From Bacteroidota bacterium (GTDB lineage: Bacteria > Bacteroidota > Bacteroidia > Flavobacteriales_D > Sanyastnellaceae), in assembly GCA_027624855.1 (NCBI GenBank), contig JAQBTQ010000003.1:62001-126000 (forward strand): 64,000 nucleotides of DNA, in the 5' to 3' direction. Position 1 is the stretch's first letter. Every line of letters starts with the position of its first letter. A model generated the notes under the pieces. That model saw nothing but the letters and a program-made list of their open reading frames with translations. It did not search any database and was not told where the DNA came from. The position numbers and the translations under genes were made by a program. This document shows, one piece after another, positions 9,552-17,980 of the stretch.

Positions 9552-10513
9552 GCAGTTTCTTTTTCGCTAAGTTCTTCAACAATTGCCGCGATTTCCAAAC
9601 CAATTCTTTCTTGGGCTTCATTCGTCGCTGCACCAATGTGTGGTGTAAGCGAAACCCGTGCATGCCGAACGATATCTTGTCGAGGTTTTGGTTCTCCGAC
9701 AAACACATCCAATCCCGCGCCGGACACCTGTCCTGAATTCAATGCTTCGATGAGTGCATCTTCATCCACAACCCCGCCTCTAGCCGCGTTGACTAGGATG
9801 ACTCCCTTTTTCATTTTGCTAAATTCGAGGGTACCGATGACGGCTTCACCATTGGATTGTGCCGGAATGTGGAGGCTGATAGCGTCGGCCTCAGCAAAGG
9901 CTTCGTCCATGGTTACCAATGGAACATCAACGGTGATTTCCTGGCCGGCAATGGCCACGGTAACCGGTTGTGAACCCAATTTTTGATCCACACCGATCAC
10001 TTCCATTCCACAGCCCAAGGCATATTGAGCGAGTGATTGACCGATGCGACCAAAACCGATGACGGCCAATTTTTTTCCGCGCAATTCAATCCCTTTGCCG
10101 TAGGCTTTTTTCAATGATTTGAATTGCTCGACGCCTTCAACGGGCATGCGACGATTGCTGTCGTGTAAAAAGCGACTTAAGCTGAATAAATGTCCCATGA
10201 CAAGCTCCGCTACGCTTTGAGAGCTTGAAGCAGGAGTATTGCGTACTTGAATTCCGCAGCTTCGAGCGTAATCAACATCAATGTTGTCCATGCCTACACC
10301 GCCTCGAATGATAAACTTCAATTGAGGGCAAGCGTCAATCAGCGGTTTTCTCACTTTGGTTGCACTTCGAACGAGGAGCCCTTCGATGGCATTGTCTTTT
10401 AAGAAAGATTCAAGCTCTTCTGGCTCAATGAATTCAGTCCAGACTTGATGTCCAGCGTTTTGAAGTTCTTTAAGTCCAACTGAGCTGATGCCGTCGTTTG
10501 CAAGAATATTCAT
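9548..10513 (-). CDS. serA: D-3-phosphoglycerate dehydrogenase-type 2-hydroxyacid dehydrogenase
   Basis: Oxidises 3-phosphoglycerate to 3-phosphohydroxypyruvate with NAD, the first step of serine synthesis. At 321 residues it is the short form without a C-terminal ACT domain, so serine feedback through ACT is not expected. The NAD-binding GFGRIG is at 153-158, and the catalytic set Arg245 (NAARGG), Glu274 (VGEP) and His292 (TPHIGA) is complete. The serC gene lies 21 bases upstream and DUF1015 overlaps downstream. The assignment to serA rather than another 2-hydroxyacid dehydrogenase rests on this context. Confidence 0.93.
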   Translation of the reverse strand: MNILANDGISSVGLKELQNAGHQVWTEFIEPEELESFLKDNAIEGLLVRSATKVRKPLIDACPQLKFIIRGGVGMDNIDVDYARSCGIQVRNTPASSSQSVAELVMGHLFSLSRFLHDSNRRMPVEGVEQFKSLKKAYGKGIELRGKKLAVIGFGRIGQSLAQYALGCGMEVIGVDQKLGSQPVTVAIAGQEITVDVPLVTMDEAFAEADAISLHIPAQSNGEAVIGTLEFSKMKKGVILVNAARGGVVDEDALIEALNSGQVSGAGLDVFVGEPKPRQDIVRHARVSLTPHIGAATNEAQERIGLEIAAIVEELSEKETA

Positions 10514-10534
10514 GGGGTATGCGGATGAATTAAA

Positions 10535-11602
10535 TTATTGTTTTTGTTCAAGGTGCTTCATGACATCGACCAATACCTGAACCGATTCGATGGGCAAGGC
10601 ATTGTACATTGAGGCGCGATAGCCACCGACGCTTCGGTGTCCTTTCAAGCCGCTGATTCCAGCTTCTTTGCACAGGGCATCAAAACGGGTTGCATGCGTT
10701 TCATCGATCAATTGGAAAGTCGCATTCATGTGGGATCGACTGCTCAACTCGGCATGGCCTTCAAAAAGGGAATTGCGATCGATTTCTTCGTAGATCAATT
10801 TGGACTTCGCTTCATTTCGCTCTTGAATGACACCAATCCCACCAAGGGATTTCATCCACTTCAAAGTCAACATCGTAACGTAAACGGAGAAGACAGGAGG
10901 AGTGTTGAACATGCTGTCTTTTGAAGCGTGAACAGCCAAATCCAAATAAGAGGGGATGGTGCGGTTTGTTTTTCCAATTTGCGTTCGGTCAAAGGCGTAC
11001 ATGACCGTACCTGCAGGGCCCATGTTTTTTTGCGCTCCAGCATAAATCAAATGAAACGGCTCGGGGTCGAAGGTCCGAGAAAATATGTCGGAACTCATGT
11101 CTGCTACCAGTGGCACTTCAACTTCAGGGGTGCCTTGGAATTGGGTCCCGAAAATCGTGTTGTTTGACGTGTAGTGCAGATAAGCTGAATCTTCATGTGG
11201 TATATCGAAAGCGGGAATCGCTTTGTAGTTATCGGCTTTGGATGATCCGATGACGTCTATTTGACCGAGGAGTTTTGCTTCCTTCACTGCCTTATTGGCC
11301 CAAGTTCCAGAATCAATGTAGCTCGCCCTTCCTCCTTCAGGCAGTAGGTTGATTGCTGCAGTGTAGAATCCTAGGCTCGCCCCACCTTGAAGGAACAGCA
11401 CATCAAATCGATCGGGCAAATTGAGCAACTCTTTCACAAGTGAACGAGCCTCCTCCATGACATTGACAAAATCCTTACTTCTGTGGGAGATTTCAATCAA
11501 GGAGAGGCCCAATTGATTGAAATTTTTGATTGATTCGGCGGCCTCATTCAATACCTCTTGTGGCAAGATGCAAGGGCCAGCTGAAAAATTGTGAATTTTC
11601 AT
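10535..11602 (-). CDS. serC: Phosphoserine aminotransferase
   Basis: A PLP enzyme converting phosphohydroxypyruvate plus glutamate to phosphoserine; it may also act in pyridoxine synthesis. 355 residues starting MKIHNFSAGPCILP, the family signature. The PLP lysine is Lys192 in YAGAQKNMGPAG. It is first in the serC-serA-DUF1015-yggS series. Just before the ATG the minus strand reads GAAATTTGCGGC, close to the Bacteroidota -7 motif and implying a very short leader. No serB (phosphatase) is nearby. Confidence 0.98.
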   Translation of the reverse strand: MKIHNFSAGPCILPQEVLNEAAESIKNFNQLGLSLIEISHRSKDFVNVMEEARSLVKELLNLPDRFDVLFLQGGASLGFYTAAINLLPEGGRASYIDSGTWANKAVKEAKLLGQIDVIGSSKADNYKAIPAFDIPHEDSAYLHYTSNNTIFGTQFQGTPEVEVPLVADMSSDIFSRTFDPEPFHLIYAGAQKNMGPAGTVMYAFDRTQIGKTNRTIPSYLDLAVHASKDSMFNTPPVFSVYVTMLTLKWMKSLGGIGVIQERNEAKSKLIYEEIDRNSLFEGHAELSSRSHMNATFQLIDETHATRFDALCKEAGISGLKGHRSVGGYRASMYNALPIESVQVLVDVMKHLEQKQ

Positions 11603-11655
11603 GCCGCAAATTTCTGTCTTGAAGTCAAGAAGTCCGAATCATTTCGCGCGATTTT

Positions 11656-12357
11656 TCAACGCGTTTCAAAGGTTCTCAACGCACGATTTAAAATGAAGTT
11701 CAATTGAAACAATTCTTGTAAATCTTCTTCACTCCAAAAGAGCGGAGTATTAAATGATTTTATCATCGTTTCCAGCCGCTTATCCTCGTTTGGCAGGAGT
11801 AAAAGCGCTTCAATGATTTGATCCGCAGTCATGCAAGATTCTTTTGCCTTTGATTCGAGTAATCGGCACTTATCAGCTTCGAATATGGCCAATCGCATTG
11901 CATCCAACAGCGACTCATGCTGACTCGAAAGCATGGGAGGGTAACAGCTATCTTCAACACGAACCGGATCAAGTGTCATCAATGAATCCCTTGAAAGCTG
12001 AATTCGACAGCCATAGCCTAGGTTGGAAGGTGTTCGATATTGATTTGTTTGTGTTTGTGTATTGCCGGAAGAAGTCGGCGCTTCTTCTCCTTCTTCTTTT
12101 TCTTCGCACGGGAAAAGCAGGGTGCTGCATTGGCCATTGGTGAATTCAAATCGAAACAATCTTTCTTTCGATTCACAAGGGCCATCCCAGGTCCAAGTGC
12201 TATCCGTCCATACGCTATCAACTTCAAAGGACTCATCGATGCTCCTGACCCGAATGGGGTCGATTGCTAGGGTGTCAAGAGTGGCTGCGGTCGCGCACAA
12301 AGCAGCGCCCCAAATTCCTGCGATAGTCAAACACAAAATGCTGATTTTACGTATCAT
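11656..12357 (-). CDS. Exported protein with DUF4476-like C-terminus
   Basis: 233 residues with an N-terminal signal peptide (ISILCLTIAGIWGAALCATA). The middle is cysteine-containing and low in complexity, with a Glu-rich stretch and a Ser/Thr/Gln-rich stretch around residues 84-105. The last ~65 residues (CMTADQIIEALLLLPNEDKR and onward) resemble the helical DUF4476 domain found in Bacteroidota. No function is known. Its start overlaps the end of the flippase gene by ATGA, so it is the last gene of the zapA-rny operon. Confidence 0.7.
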   Translation of the reverse strand: MIRKISILCLTIAGIWGAALCATAATLDTLAIDPIRVRSIDESFEVDSVWTDSTWTWDGPCESKERLFRFEFTNGQCSTLLFPCEEKEEGEEAPTSSGNTQTQTNQYRTPSNLGYGCRIQLSRDSLMTLDPVRVEDSCYPPMLSSQHESLLDAMRLAIFEADKCRLLESKAKESCMTADQIIEALLLLPNEDKRLETMIKSFNTPLFWSEEDLQELFQLNFILNRALRTFETR

Positions 12358-13901
12358 TTACGCATGAAGTTTACGAGAGGCTTTGGAAGATAACCTGTCC
12401 ACTTCTTTCGAAGTTCAGGATCATTCCCATCGAGGACCTCTGGATATCGCAAGGCACCAATGCACCAAGCGAACAGTGTCCATCCTAGCACCAGGGTGAC
12501 CCTAATGCCAAGCGCCATTGAATCCAATCCTCCCTCATCGGATTGCCATTCTGGACCAAAAGCCGAAATCGCCCAAAATCCTGGTGTAGCGATGACCATG
12601 CAGATGATTCCTGGAAGAATCGCGCGAATTGCACACTTGATATCCACCTTGAAAGCAAGAAACAACCAGAAGAAATAGATGCAAAATTGTGCAATCGTGC
12701 ATCCTACAACGGCCCAACCTACGCCTTTGAGTCCCATTCCCCAATGAAGCGCTGCCCAAGCTGAGCTGCCTAAGGCCAAAAAGTATCCGGCCTTGATGAT
12801 GATTGCCGGAATCAAACGGTCGGTTGCCCTGACCGCGGCATCTGCAAGTTTGATCAACGAGCGAAACGCTACACTGAGGAAGAGAATGCGGACCACGGGT
12901 CCCGCTTCAGCATATTCCATTCCCAACAAGATGACCGCTGTTTCGGTTGAAAACCAAGCCAGAGCCAAGCTTCCGGGAATAACAATCCACCCAATCAGCC
13001 CCAATCCGCGGATGAGCACGCGATTCAATGCAGATGCATTGGATTGTAAAGCTGACATGCCGCTGAATAGCACGCTATCACCCAATTTACCTAGAATTGT
13101 AATGGGCAGCGACATCAAATGAGCAGAGCGGTCATAAATGCCTGTTGTAGCCCAGCCATTTCCGGCTGATGAAGCTTGAGAATATTCACCCACGACGACA
13201 ACATCAATTTTAGTTGCTGCATAATTGAACCAATTGAAAACCGTCGATTTTCCGCCGTAGAGCAACATTGATCTTAAGTCGCCCCATTTCCATTTACCAA
13301 AAAATCCGCTCATTGGAGTAAGGTTAAAGCTCCAATAGGCGATTCCAAGCAACGCATTTTGACTGAGTAATGCAGCGACATAAGCCCAAATACCATATCC
13401 CAAATAAGCGAGGTATAATCCGATTCCGAGGTTTCCGAGGACCATCGCAATCAGCGTGGCTCCAAAGAGTTTCTTGAATTCCATTTTTCGGATTAAAAGG
13501 CTTCTCGGTACCAAGGCAATGCTCGAAAGGATAAAACTCAAGGCAATCCATCGCAAGACGCCGGTGAGGCTCTCACTGAGAAACCATTCGCCAACTTGCG
13601 GAGCGATGCCGAACAAAAGAAGAAAGAAAACCACACCCAACGCAACAGAAAATTGGAGCGCTGCTCTGATGTTGGCAGTCGATAGCTCCTTCTTTTGGAC
13701 AAGTGATGGTCCAATTCCGATTTGAGCGAAAATTTCGACAAAACCGACAACGACCAGCGCAATGGACATGATTCCAAAATCGGCTTTTGAAATGAGCCGA
13801 GCCAGGAGCATAATGAAGATCAGTTGCAACAGTACCTGACTGATCACATTGACCGTTTGCCAACGGATGGAAGTTGCGAAGTCAGGGCTGCCTTTTTTCA
13901 T
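12354..13901 (-). CDS. Polysaccharide flippase, MOP superfamily (WzxC/RfbX-like)
   Basis: 515 residues with about 12-14 predicted membrane helices and the usual N-terminal signature (ASIRWQ-like TSIRWQTVNVISQ, then LARLISKADFGIMSIA and IGIGPSLVQKKELS). Members move lipid-linked oligosaccharides across the inner membrane for exopolysaccharide, O-antigen or other surface glycans. No glycosyltransferases flank it, so the substrate cannot be guessed. It shares one base with the rny stop (TGATG) and overlaps the DUF4476-like gene, tying it into the rny operon. Confidence 0.9.
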   Translation of the reverse strand: MKKGSPDFATSIRWQTVNVISQVLLQLIFIMLLARLISKADFGIMSIALVVVGFVEIFAQIGIGPSLVQKKELSTANIRAALQFSVALGVVFFLLLFGIAPQVGEWFLSESLTGVLRWIALSFILSSIALVPRSLLIRKMEFKKLFGATLIAMVLGNLGIGLYLAYLGYGIWAYVAALLSQNALLGIAYWSFNLTPMSGFFGKWKWGDLRSMLLYGGKSTVFNWFNYAATKIDVVVVGEYSQASSAGNGWATTGIYDRSAHLMSLPITILGKLGDSVLFSGMSALQSNASALNRVLIRGLGLIGWIVIPGSLALAWFSTETAVILLGMEYAEAGPVVRILFLSVAFRSLIKLADAAVRATDRLIPAIIIKAGYFLALGSSAWAALHWGMGLKGVGWAVVGCTIAQFCIYFFWLFLAFKVDIKCAIRAILPGIICMVIATPGFWAISAFGPEWQSDEGGLDSMALGIRVTLVLGWTLFAWCIGALRYPEVLDGNDPELRKKWTGYLPKPLVNFMRK

Positions 13902-15442
13902 CAGCGCGCGATGCTCACCGATCGCTTTTCACGGATTACGGTCACTTTGACCTGACCTGGGTACGTCATTTCATTCATGATGCGTTGAGATAAATCAACT
14001 GAAAGTTGATCGGCTTGCTCGTCTGATACTTGGTCGCTTTCGACCATGACACGCAACTCTCTGCCCGCTTGGATAGCGAATGATTTCGTAACCCCAGGAA
14101 ATTCCAATGCTAAATTTTCGAGGTCGCGCAAACGCTGAATGTATGCCTCAACCATTTCGCGACGCGCTCCTGGACGTGCCCCTGAGATGGCGTCACAAAC
14201 TTGCACAATGGGCGAGAGGAGGGTGTTCATCTCGATTTCATCGTGGTGGGCACCAATTGCATTTAAGACGTCTGGTTTTTCGCCACATCGCTCCGCGATT
14301 TTCATTCCCAACAGTGCGTGAGGCAATTCACTTTCTTCATCACTCACTTTTCCAATGTCATGCAATAATCCGGCGCGCTTTGCGGCTTTTGTATCCAAAC
14401 CCAATTCCGCTGCCATGGTCGCGCACAAGTTGGCTACTTCTCGGCTGTGCTGAAGCAGATTCTGACCATAGGAGGAACGGTATTTCATTCGACCGACCAT
14501 GCGCGTGAGTTCACCCTTCATGTTATGAATTCCCAAATCGATGCATGTGCGCTTTCCAATTTCGAGGATTTCTTCCTCGATTTTCTTGCTGACTTTCGCG
14601 ACGACCTCTTCAATTCGAGCTGGATGAATTCTTCCATCGGTCACCAATTGGTGGAGCGATAGTCGAGCAATTTCACGACGCACGGGATCAAAACAACTCA
14701 AAATGATTGCTTCTGGGGTATCGTCTACGATGAATTCAACTCCAGTTGATGCTTCCAAGGCTCGAATATTCCGTCCTTCACGACCGATGATGCGGCCCTT
14801 CACATCATCATTGGCGATGTTGAATACGGAAACGGAGTTTTCGACGCTGTGTTCGGTTGCGACCCGTTGGATGGTTTGAATGACAATTTTCTTCGCCTCG
14901 TGATTTGCTTTTTGCCGCGCATCGTCGAGAATTTCTTGGACTTGGGCTGATGCCATGGCTTTGGCGTCATTCAACACCTGTTCCTTCAAGGCGTCCTTCG
15001 CTTCTTGAGCGGACATGGCGCTGATCTTTTCAAGCAATTCAACTGCTCGCTGACGTTCTTTTTCCAGATCTTTTCCTTTGTTTTCGAGCGCTTGGAGTCT
15101 TTGGATGATTTTTTCTTGCTCTTTGTTGACGCCCTGCTCTTTTGAATTCAATCGGTCCTGCTCTTTTTTCAGTCGATTCAATTCATTTCGAATCTTATCT
15201 TCCTTTGACTGAAGGTTCGAGTTCTGCTCCTTGATTTTTGCGTTGTGTTCCTCCTTCATTTGGATGAAACGCTCTTTGGCCTGCAGAATTTTTTTCTCTT
15301 TGATGTTCTCTCCTTGTTCTTCGGCTTTACTTAGGATCTGTTCTTTTTGACTAGATAGCATTCTGTTGAACAGGGCATACCCAATGCCTCCGCCTACAGC
15401 TAAGCCAGAAAGAGAACCAATGATTAATGTGGTGATGTCCAT
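13901..15442 (-). CDS. rny: Ribonuclease Y
   Basis: A membrane-anchored endoribonuclease that starts mRNA decay. 513 residues: one N-terminal transmembrane helix (about 4-26), a long charged coiled coil (about 30-190), a KH RNA-binding domain with [10 protein letters not shown] at 218-227, and an HD metal-phosphohydrolase domain with LLHDIGK (His361-Asp362). Everything expected is present. It follows zapA by 15 bases and runs into the flippase gene. Confidence 0.98.
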   Translation of the reverse strand: MDITTLIIGSLSGLAVGGGIGYALFNRMLSSQKEQILSKAEEQGENIKEKKILQAKERFIQMKEEHNAKIKEQNSNLQSKEDKIRNELNRLKKEQDRLNSKEQGVNKEQEKIIQRLQALENKGKDLEKERQRAVELLEKISAMSAQEAKDALKEQVLNDAKAMASAQVQEILDDARQKANHEAKKIVIQTIQRVATEHSVENSVSVFNIANDDVKGRIIGREGRNIRALEASTGVEFIVDDTPEAIILSCFDPVRREIARLSLHQLVTDGRIHPARIEEVVAKVSKKIEEEILEIGKRTCIDLGIHNMKGELTRMVGRMKYRSSYGQNLLQHSREVANLCATMAAELGLDTKAAKRAGLLHDIGKVSDEESELPHALLGMKIAERCGEKPDVLNAIGAHHDEIEMNTLLSPIVQVCDAISGARPGARREMVEAYIQRLRDLENLALEFPGVTKSFAIQAGRELRVMVESDQVSDEQADQLSVDLSQRIMNEMTYPGQVKVTVIREKRSVSIAR

Positions 15443-15457
15443 GAATTTCTGAATAAA

Positions 15458-15757
15458 TCAGATCTCCAATTCTTCTTGAATCCGTTGAATAAGGGGTTCG
15501 ATTCTATTGAGTGTTTCCGGAGCAATGGCCGGGGTTGACGTCGAAGCAGATGCCGGAGTTGATGGGGGGGCTGTTGAAAGAAGATTCAACGCAGTCATGG
15601 CCAACAAATCCCGGGCATCATCAATATTAAATTGTTTTTGAAAAGCAGCATATTGTGCATTGATAGCGGCGGCGGCGGCTTCCAATTTTGCCGATTCCCC
15701 AGCGGGAACTCGCAACGGATATTCTCTCCCTGCTATGTTCAGTCGGATTGTTTCCAT
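15458..15757 (-). CDS. zapA: Cell division protein ZapA
   Basis: A 99-residue FtsZ-ring-associated protein. The N-terminal beta hairpin (IRLNIAGREYPLRVP) and the following helix with an Ala-rich run ending in DARDLLAMTALNLL match the family. The C-terminal part has a Pro/Ser/Thr/Ala linker (about 63-80) before the final helix. The coiled-coil gene upstream ends exactly one base before its ATG, and rny follows; this gene order is often seen in Bacteroidota (from general knowledge, not checked here). Confidence 0.93.
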   Translation of the reverse strand: METIRLNIAGREYPLRVPAGESAKLEAAAAAINAQYAAFQKQFNIDDARDLLAMTALNLLSTAPPSTPASASTSTPAIAPETLNRIEPLIQRIQEELEI

Positions 15758-16117
15758 CTAGGCTTCCAATAATGCGATGCACGATTCTATTTCACTCAAA
15801 AGCTCTTGAACCTTTTCTCGGTCAATGCTTGGGGTATCTGATTGGTTAGTTTGGGGTGATGATGTAGAATTTGAACCGTTAGGAATGTTCAATGTCAGCT
15901 GATTCGATTCTGAAATCTCGTTGTTTTTCGCTCGATCTAATTCTTCAGTCAAGCGAAGAATTTCACGTTTCAAGTTACCGATTTCCGACTCCTGCTCGCG
16001 CAACTGCAACCGCTGCTGACCATGCTCATTGAGCAACCGCTCTGCCCACATGATGAGACTCGAGATGGCTTCGTTGGTTACCGAATTCTTCGTTTGGAGT
16101 GTCGAATCGTCAGACAT
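15758..16117 (-). CDS. Small coiled-coil protein, possible ZapA partner
   Basis: 119 residues, no signal peptide. Residues ~20-70 form a heptad-rich helix (ERLLNEHGQQRLQLREQESE and onward), followed by an Asn/Ser/Thr-rich linker (about 70-98) and a short final helix (REKVQELLSEIESCIALLEA). It resembles ZapB-like division coiled coils in shape, though I cannot show homology. It is directly adjacent to zapA (no intergenic base) and first in the operon, preceded by a good -7 promoter element. Confidence 0.75.
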   Translation of the reverse strand: MSDDSTLQTKNSVTNEAISSLIMWAERLLNEHGQQRLQLREQESEIGNLKREILRLTEELDRAKNNEISESNQLTLNIPNGSNSTSSPQTNQSDTPSIDREKVQELLSEIESCIALLEA

Positions 16118-16133
16118 ACTTTCTGGTTCACTA

Positions 16134-16141
16134 CAAACTTA
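16134..16141 (-). promoter_or_regulatory. Promoter -7 element TAAGTTTG for the zapA-rny operon
   Basis: On the minus strand TAAGTTTG is a perfect TAnnTTTG match, 16 bases before the ATG of the coiled-coil gene, so the leader would be about 10 bases. A clear -33 TTG was not found. Confidence 0.5.
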
Positions 16142-16205
16142 ATGATTGGAGATGCGAATTCATAGAGAAAGACGTTACGTTCCTATGTTAGTTTTGCCGA
16201 ATTCA

Positions 16206-17960
16206 ATGTTGATGATGTTCACAAGCGCAATAAAAAGAAAAATTTCCGGGTCGAAGTCCGTTGTATTTACCCTCTTCCTGTTGACCCTAATCGGGATTTG
16301 TGACGTTTCATATGGGCAATTGGAGTCACCCCGAGATTCTATGGGTTATGGCAAATTTGAAGGGTTGATTTCTCCCTTGACAATTCCGCTGGTGTTGTCT
16401 GGAAACTTTGGTGAATTGCGAGGTGATCACTTCCATACCGGACTGGATATGAAGACCCAAGGAAAGGAGGGCTTTCCGGTCATTGCCGCTTGCGCTGGTG
16501 TGATTTCGAGGGTTAAAGTTTCGCCCTACGGTTATGGCCGCGCATTGTACTTGAGTAGTCCAAATGGTTTGACGACTGTTTACGCTCATCTTCAGCGATT
16601 TGCTCCGGTGGTCGAGCAATGGACTCTTGATAAACAATATGAAAATCAACGTTTTGAAGTGGATGAGGCGCCGCTTAGGGCGTTTGCCTTCGAGCAAGGA
16701 GACACCATCGGTTGGTCGGGGAACTCAGGAGGAAGTGGGGGGCCTCATTTGCATTTTGAAGTGCGAGAAACACGGACACAGCACCCAATCAATCCATTTT
16801 TTTGGGGATTTGAAATCGCAGATACTACGCCTCCCTTGCTACAAGGTCTTTGGGTGTTGCCTTCAAGTGGAAGCACAGTCAATGGTTCAAGTCTTCCTGT
16901 TCGGTTCAATCTAGGAGATGGTCCAATCAGGATTAAAGGCCAGGCTCGCTTGGCCGTTGAGGCGCTCGATCGGTTGGATGCTGCAGCCAATCGATGTGGT
17001 GTTTTTCGGGCTCGATTGACCGTTGATGATGAGCAATGGTTTGAATGGTCCTTGGATACGCTGGATTTCAGTTGCAATCGCGACATGAATGCGCACGCTG
17101 TCTATGACCTTTGGGAGCGTACCGGGGAGCAAATTCATCGATTGCATCGTCTCCCAGGTAACCGTTTGCCGATTTATCAAGCCGACCGTTTGTCTCAAAT
17201 CATAGAGGGTGCAGAAGGCCAGTCGAGCACTGTTTCCATTGATGTTTGGGATATTCATGGGAATCATTCAGCTTCAGAGTGGCAGCTGCTTTTTCAGGGT
17301 AAAAATGATGAGACGCGGGAAGGCCAGGTATTGAACCGTTACAATCAATCATTCACTGCTCGAAATGGGATTGCTTCTGCTGAAATCGCAGCCTACACGT
17401 TTTATGAAGATTACGCATTTGAATTTGAGCCAACGGAAGACTCCTCGCTCTGGCGCATCGGTTCGATGGATTTGCCAGCTTCACGTAAAATAAAAGTCAA
17501 ATTGCCCGTCAACGGAGAATTGCAAGGAGCTTCCTCGGGAGTGGCGGTAAGAATCGGATTGGATGGAAAGCCCGCTGGATCGTATTCGGGTCGGATCAGG
17601 AATGGAATGCTCGAATTTTCAACCAAAACGCTTGGCACCTATCAGTTGCAACGGGACACCCAAGGTCCATCCTTGTCTCCTCACAAGCGCTATCTGGGAC
17701 CAGACGAAAATAACTTAGTCATTGATGGCTTCGATGAATTGAGGTTCAACGTTATGGATGAACTTTCTGGGGTTGAATCAATCGAGGCCAGCTTGGATGG
17801 TCAATGGATTCTGATGCGATGGGATCCAAAGCGACAACGCGTTTGGTACGAGTTGAATGACGGTAAACACCTCAAAGGTGAGCAGCAAACCCTCATCGTA
17901 AAAGCTGTTGATGAGGCAGGTAATCGAACTACTTGGAAGGGCACATTGCTTGTGAAATAA
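16206..17960 (+). CDS. Exported M23 (LytM) family metallopeptidase
   Basis: Cuts peptidoglycan cross-bridges or acts as an amidase activator; acts in the periplasm. The start is uncertain: the frame is open from a TTG at 16146, with ATGs at 16152, 16185, 16206, 16212 and 16215. I chose 16206 because it places the signal peptide (KRKISGSKSVVFTLFLLTLI, then SYGQ) near the N-terminus. The zinc motif HTGLD follows within GDHFHTGLDMKTQG, and the second HxH is in GGPHLHFEVR. The C-terminal two thirds have beta-rich domains of unknown role. It is convergent with the DUF5916 gene. Confidence 0.9.
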   Translation: MLMMFTSAIKRKISGSKSVVFTLFLLTLIGICDVSYGQLESPRDSMGYGKFEGLISPLTIPLVLSGNFGELRGDHFHTGLDMKTQGKEGFPVIAACAGVISRVKVSPYGYGRALYLSSPNGLTTVYAHLQRFAPVVEQWTLDKQYENQRFEVDEAPLRAFAFEQGDTIGWSGNSGGSGGPHLHFEVRETRTQHPINPFFWGFEIADTTPPLLQGLWVLPSSGSTVNGSSLPVRFNLGDGPIRIKGQARLAVEALDRLDAAANRCGVFRARLTVDDEQWFEWSLDTLDFSCNRDMNAHAVYDLWERTGEQIHRLHRLPGNRLPIYQADRLSQIIEGAEGQSSTVSIDVWDIHGNHSASEWQLLFQGKNDETREGQVLNRYNQSFTARNGIASAEIAAYTFYEDYAFEFEPTEDSSLWRIGSMDLPASRKIKVKLPVNGELQGASSGVAVRIGLDGKPAGSYSGRIRNGMLEFSTKTLGTYQLQRDTQGPSLSPHKRYLGPDENNLVIDGFDELRFNVMDELSGVESIEASLDGQWILMRWDPKRQRVWYELNDGKHLKGEQQTLIVKAVDEAGNRTTWKGTLLVK

Positions 17961-17980
17961 CGTCGCTGCTATTGATTGAT

